Below, piece by piece: positions 24,130 to 26,254 of a stretch of DNA of 26,254 nucleotides. Origin of the DNA: Peptacetobacter sp900539645 (GTDB lineage Bacteria; Bacillota; Clostridia; Peptostreptococcales; Peptostreptococcaceae); the NCBI RefSeq assembly GCF_047807365.1, contig NZ_JBLOUI010000033.1, positions 1 to 26,254 of the forward strand, in the 5' to 3' direction. How positions within the stretch are numbered: the stretch's first letter is position 1; every line of letters starts with the position of its first letter. The position numbers and the translations under genes are program-made. The notes beneath the pieces were generated by a model. That model was not told the DNA's origin, did no database searches, and saw only the letters and a list, made by a program, of their open reading frames with translations.

Positions 24130-24246
24130 ATTACATCAATCCTCTCTATTTTTAATATTATCTCTTTCTTTAATATTATTTTATAATATTTCAAATTTGA
24201 ACTCATTTAAAAATAGTTGCGAATCAATATTTATTTTTATAGAAAT

Positions 24247-24642
24247 TTATATAATAAAATCATCTTCCTCATATTTATCTTTAGAATCAAATCCATATCT
24301 TACTATCTTTGTAAATTTTCCAAATTGATATATATTTATCTTATCTCCATCTCCATTAAAAGCTTTTAGTCCTCTTTTTAACTCTTTTGTCTTCTTCTTA
24401 TCTAATAACATTTCAAAAGCAGATCTTTGAACTCTAACTCCAAACCCACTTAAAAACTTAACTATTTCTCTTCTCTTTTTATTGTCTGTAATATCGTATA
24501 TAACTAAAGTCCTTATTCCTTTTTCATTTTTTATACTTTTTTTCTCTTCCTTGCCAAATTTATCATTTAAAAAATCGAATTTATCCTTAACTTTCATTAC
24601 AGATTTATATTTTTTCTTATCTGGTTTTAGTTTTATTTTCAT
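24247..24642 (-). CDS. cas2: CRISPR-associated protein Cas2 with N-terminal extension
   Basis: This 131-residue protein is the structural partner of Cas1 in spacer capture. The Cas2 fold starts at about residue 42 with TLVIYDITDNKKRREIVKFL, including the conserved Asp after the first strand, and continues VRVQRSAFEMLL. Ahead of it are about 40 lysine-rich residues (KPDKKKYKSVMKVKDKFDF...), which normal Cas2 proteins of 85-100 residues lack. The ATG at 24642 is chosen because GAGGG lies 5 nt upstream; the open frame reaches 24684 without a ribosome site. It follows cas1 by 51 bp. The extension could bind DNA or a partner, or be a remnant of a fusion. Confidence 0.88.
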   Translation of the reverse strand: MKIKLKPDKKKYKSVMKVKDKFDFLNDKFGKEEKKSIKNEKGIRTLVIYDITDNKKRREIVKFLSGFGVRVQRSAFEMLLDKKKTKELKRGLKAFNGDGDKINIYQFGKFTKIVRYGFDSKDKYEEDDFII

Positions 24643-24693
24643 AAAATCCCTCTTTACTTTCAATATTCTTATTATTAAATTCAAACTTTAATT

Positions 24694-25683
24694 TTACCTT
24701 ATGTTAAATACCTTATATAAAGAAGTATCTTCATTTTTTAATACATCTATAAAACTCTCCACCTGTCTAGATAGAGCATCTCTATAGCTCATCTTTTTAT
24801 CAAAGTAGTTTATTTCACTATTTAGCTTTCTAGTTAAATGTTCCACTAGTATTTTTCTTCCATTCTGATTTAAGTATACACTTCCATCATTATTAAAATT
24901 AAAGTCTTCCTTTTTTATCCATTTTTTATTTATTATAGAAATAACTGTACTATCGCATATTACTGGTCTCCACTCTTCTATAAAATCACTGATTAATGCA
25001 GGATGACCTTTTTTATCGCTATGCATAAATCCAGCATATACATAAAGTCCTTTTTATGCTACTATAGAATTTATTTCTGAGAATAATAACGTATATGCCA
25101 TACTTATCATAGCATTAAACATATCTTTAGGTGGTCTTTTACTTCTTCCTTCAAATGCAAATTCTTTATTTATAGTTTTTGAAATTCCTTCAAAATATTC
25201 TTTTGCAGAAATACCCTCATATCCCATAATTTCTTCAATACTTTTACATTTGTTTATACTATTTTTCATTCTTTTCATTTGTTCTATATTTTTTATTATC
25301 GATTCATCAATTTTCTTTCTTCTATTTAATAATGTTATTTGATTATTTAATTTTGAATCTATTATTTTTTTAGACATTTCTATTCTAAAATTATCGTCTC
25401 CAGTAAGTAAAATCTGCTTTCTTACTATATCTACTCTATCATTTTCGCCACCAGAGATCCTACCTAAATATTGACCGCTTCCTTTTAAAAATGTAATATC
25501 TATATTATTTTCAATAGCATATTGAATTAAATTACTACTTATTTTTACTCCTTCAAATATTAAAATTCTATCAACTTTGTGTATAGGAATTTCTTTTGTT
25601 TCTTCACCTTCTTTAGATATATAAATTCTATTATTTTTTAATCCCAAGGATACACCATTTTTTGTTACATATAAACTAGCCAT
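24694..25683 (-). pseudogene. cas1: cas1 interrupted by a single in-frame stop
   Basis: This is the CRISPR integrase Cas1. Without the stop it would be about 329 residues, the normal length. The N-terminal beta domain (SLYVTKNGVSLGLKNNRIYI) leads to the helical catalytic domain with E156 (MGYEGISAKEYF). The frame then meets TAA at codon 210 (25054-25056) and resumes without shift as KGLYVYAGFMH221, then D233-FIEEWRP. The stop separates E156 from the His and Asp/Glu metal ligands, so the truncated product should be inactive. The second half has no ribosome site of its own. The ATG at 25683 has AAAGGATG upstream. The sequence style fits the Cas1 group that accompanies type III and some type I loci. 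A base-calling error is possible. Confidence 0.88.
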
Positions 25684-26043
25684 TTTTTATCATCCTTTTG
25701 TTTTTTATTTTCAGAATAATTTTTATTTTTCTTATCATTATTATATAATAATTTTGTAAAATTGTCTTTTTATTTTATTTCAGTAAATTTTTTTATTTAG
25801 AGTAATTTTATTGATTTTTATTTTTTTAAATAGTATAATTAATTGTAGAGATATTTTAGAAATTTAATTTTTTTCAATTTATTTTTTATCTTTTTAAATC
25901 GTCGTGCTCGATATTGAAATTTCAATATTTTAGATATTTTTCTATTGTTATTTTGTATTTTTTGTAATAGAAAATCAGGAAAATATTTGCATGCTCGATA
26001 ATCTATTTTCAATACTAGTCATATCAATATTTTCAAAAGGTAG
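25684..26043 (+). promoter_or_regulatory. CRISPR leader and divergent promoter region
   Basis: About 360 bp of AT-rich DNA lies between the divergent cas1 start and the first repeat. It contains the 18-bp palindrome ATATTGAAATTTCAATAT (25911-25928) and two copies of TGCTCGATA (25905-25913 and 25992-26000) 87 bp apart, each followed by a similar TTTCAATA tract. These could be adaptation-complex or regulator sites. No gene is visible. Confidence 0.6.
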
Positions 26044-26145
26044 GATTTATAAAATTGTTCCCCGTAAGGGGACGAAAACTAGTAGCTTAATAATTTATCA
26101 AAGTACAAGTATTTACAAAATCATTCCTCATAATAAAAAAAGGCA
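26044..26145 (+). CRISPR. minimal type III-A-like CRISPR array: one repeat, one spacer, one degenerate repeat
   Basis: The intact 36-nt repeat (26044-26079) begins GATTTATAAAATTG and ends TTCCCCGTAAGGGGACGAAAAC-like, with a CCCC-GTAA-GGGG stem and an ACGAAAAC 3' end. That 3' end closely resembles type III-A repeats of Staphylococcus epidermidis and Lactococcus, which end GGGGACGAGAAC. It would leave an 8-nt crRNA tag. A 30-nt spacer (26080-26109) follows. A second copy at 26110-26145 matches 18 of the first 23 aligned positions but has lost the stem's right arm, as expected for a leader-distal end. The array is read rightward, away from cas1. Confidence 0.75.
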
Positions 26146-26154
26146 TAAAAAAAT

Positions 26155-26194
26155 ACTGCCATAGAACACCTTTAAAAGGTGTTCTTATGACAGT
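26155..26194. repeat. long hairpin downstream of the array
   Basis: GAACACC/GGTGTTC forms the inner stem and CATA/TATG plus ACTG/CAGT extend it outward, with single-base bulges. There is no U-tract directly after. It could shield the 3' end of array transcripts or be the end of another element. Confidence 0.5.
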
Positions 26195-26200
26195 ACCTTT

Positions 26201-26230
26201 AACTGACACCTAACGGTTGTCAGTTTTTTT
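26201..26230 (+). terminator. rightward intrinsic terminator after the CRISPR array
   Basis: ACTGACA-CC-TAAC-GG-TTGTCAGT forms a stable stem followed by TTTTTTT on the plus strand. It would end the short array transcript. Confidence 0.8.
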
Positions 26231-26254
26231 GTATTCAAATTTAGCTCCACAATT
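26210..26254 (-). CDS. possible C-terminal fragment of a gene entering from the right
   Basis: Read leftward from the window edge, one frame gives NCGAKFEYKKTDNR followed by TAG. The CGAKFEYKK piece resembles the end of a zinc-ribbon protein. The stop lies inside the terminator stem. Fourteen residues are too few to be confident; it may be chance. Confidence 0.25.
   Translation of the reverse strand, partial: NCGAKFEYKKTDNR

Overview
The window is low-GC DNA in the style of an amino-acid-fermenting Firmicute. AT-rich intergenic DNA, strong GGAGG-type ribosome sites, several TTG starts and a selenoprotein component of the glycine/sarcosine/betaine reductase (Stickland) pathway all point to Clostridia, most likely Peptostreptococcaceae. 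I cannot fix the species from sequence alone.

Positions 1-16471 look like ordinary chromosome arranged in small regulated modules. From left to right these are: a short XRE-type regulator behind a structured leader; a reductase module (grdE/G/I-family pro-protein, UGA-recoded grdB/F/H-family selenoprotein and a YkvI-like permease, all leftward from one promoter); a leftward TetR-grdX pair; a rightward sensor kinase/YcbB-type response regulator followed by a lone PTS-IIC-like permease; a leftward MerR-MATE pair with a textbook 19-bp-spacer MerR promoter, downstream of a deletion-fused ABC transporter relic; a YoaK-type membrane protein; a metallo-beta-lactamase-fold hydrolase; and an AEC-type carrier. 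The reductase module encodes only substrate-specific component B, so shared components A and C must come from elsewhere.

Positions 16472-26254 look accessory. There is 1.1 kb without a credible gene, ending in a chain of hairpins and a strong rightward terminator (a candidate noncoding RNA), then a frameshifted IS256-family transposase whose ribosome site is buried in a hairpin. Next is a leftward putative defence operon: DUF7004-like protein, MutH/Sau3AI-type endonuclease with no methyltransferase in the window, a decayed gene, and a 704-aa P-loop ATPase with a zinc ribbon and winged helix.

The right end carries a CRISPR adaptation module. It consists of cas1 broken by one in-frame stop, cas2 with a lysine-rich N-terminal extension, two small unrecognised or poorly known genes apparently in the same operon, an AT-rich leader, and a minimal array with one intact type III-A-like repeat, one spacer and one degenerate repeat. 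No interference genes are inside the window; they may lie to the right or be absent.
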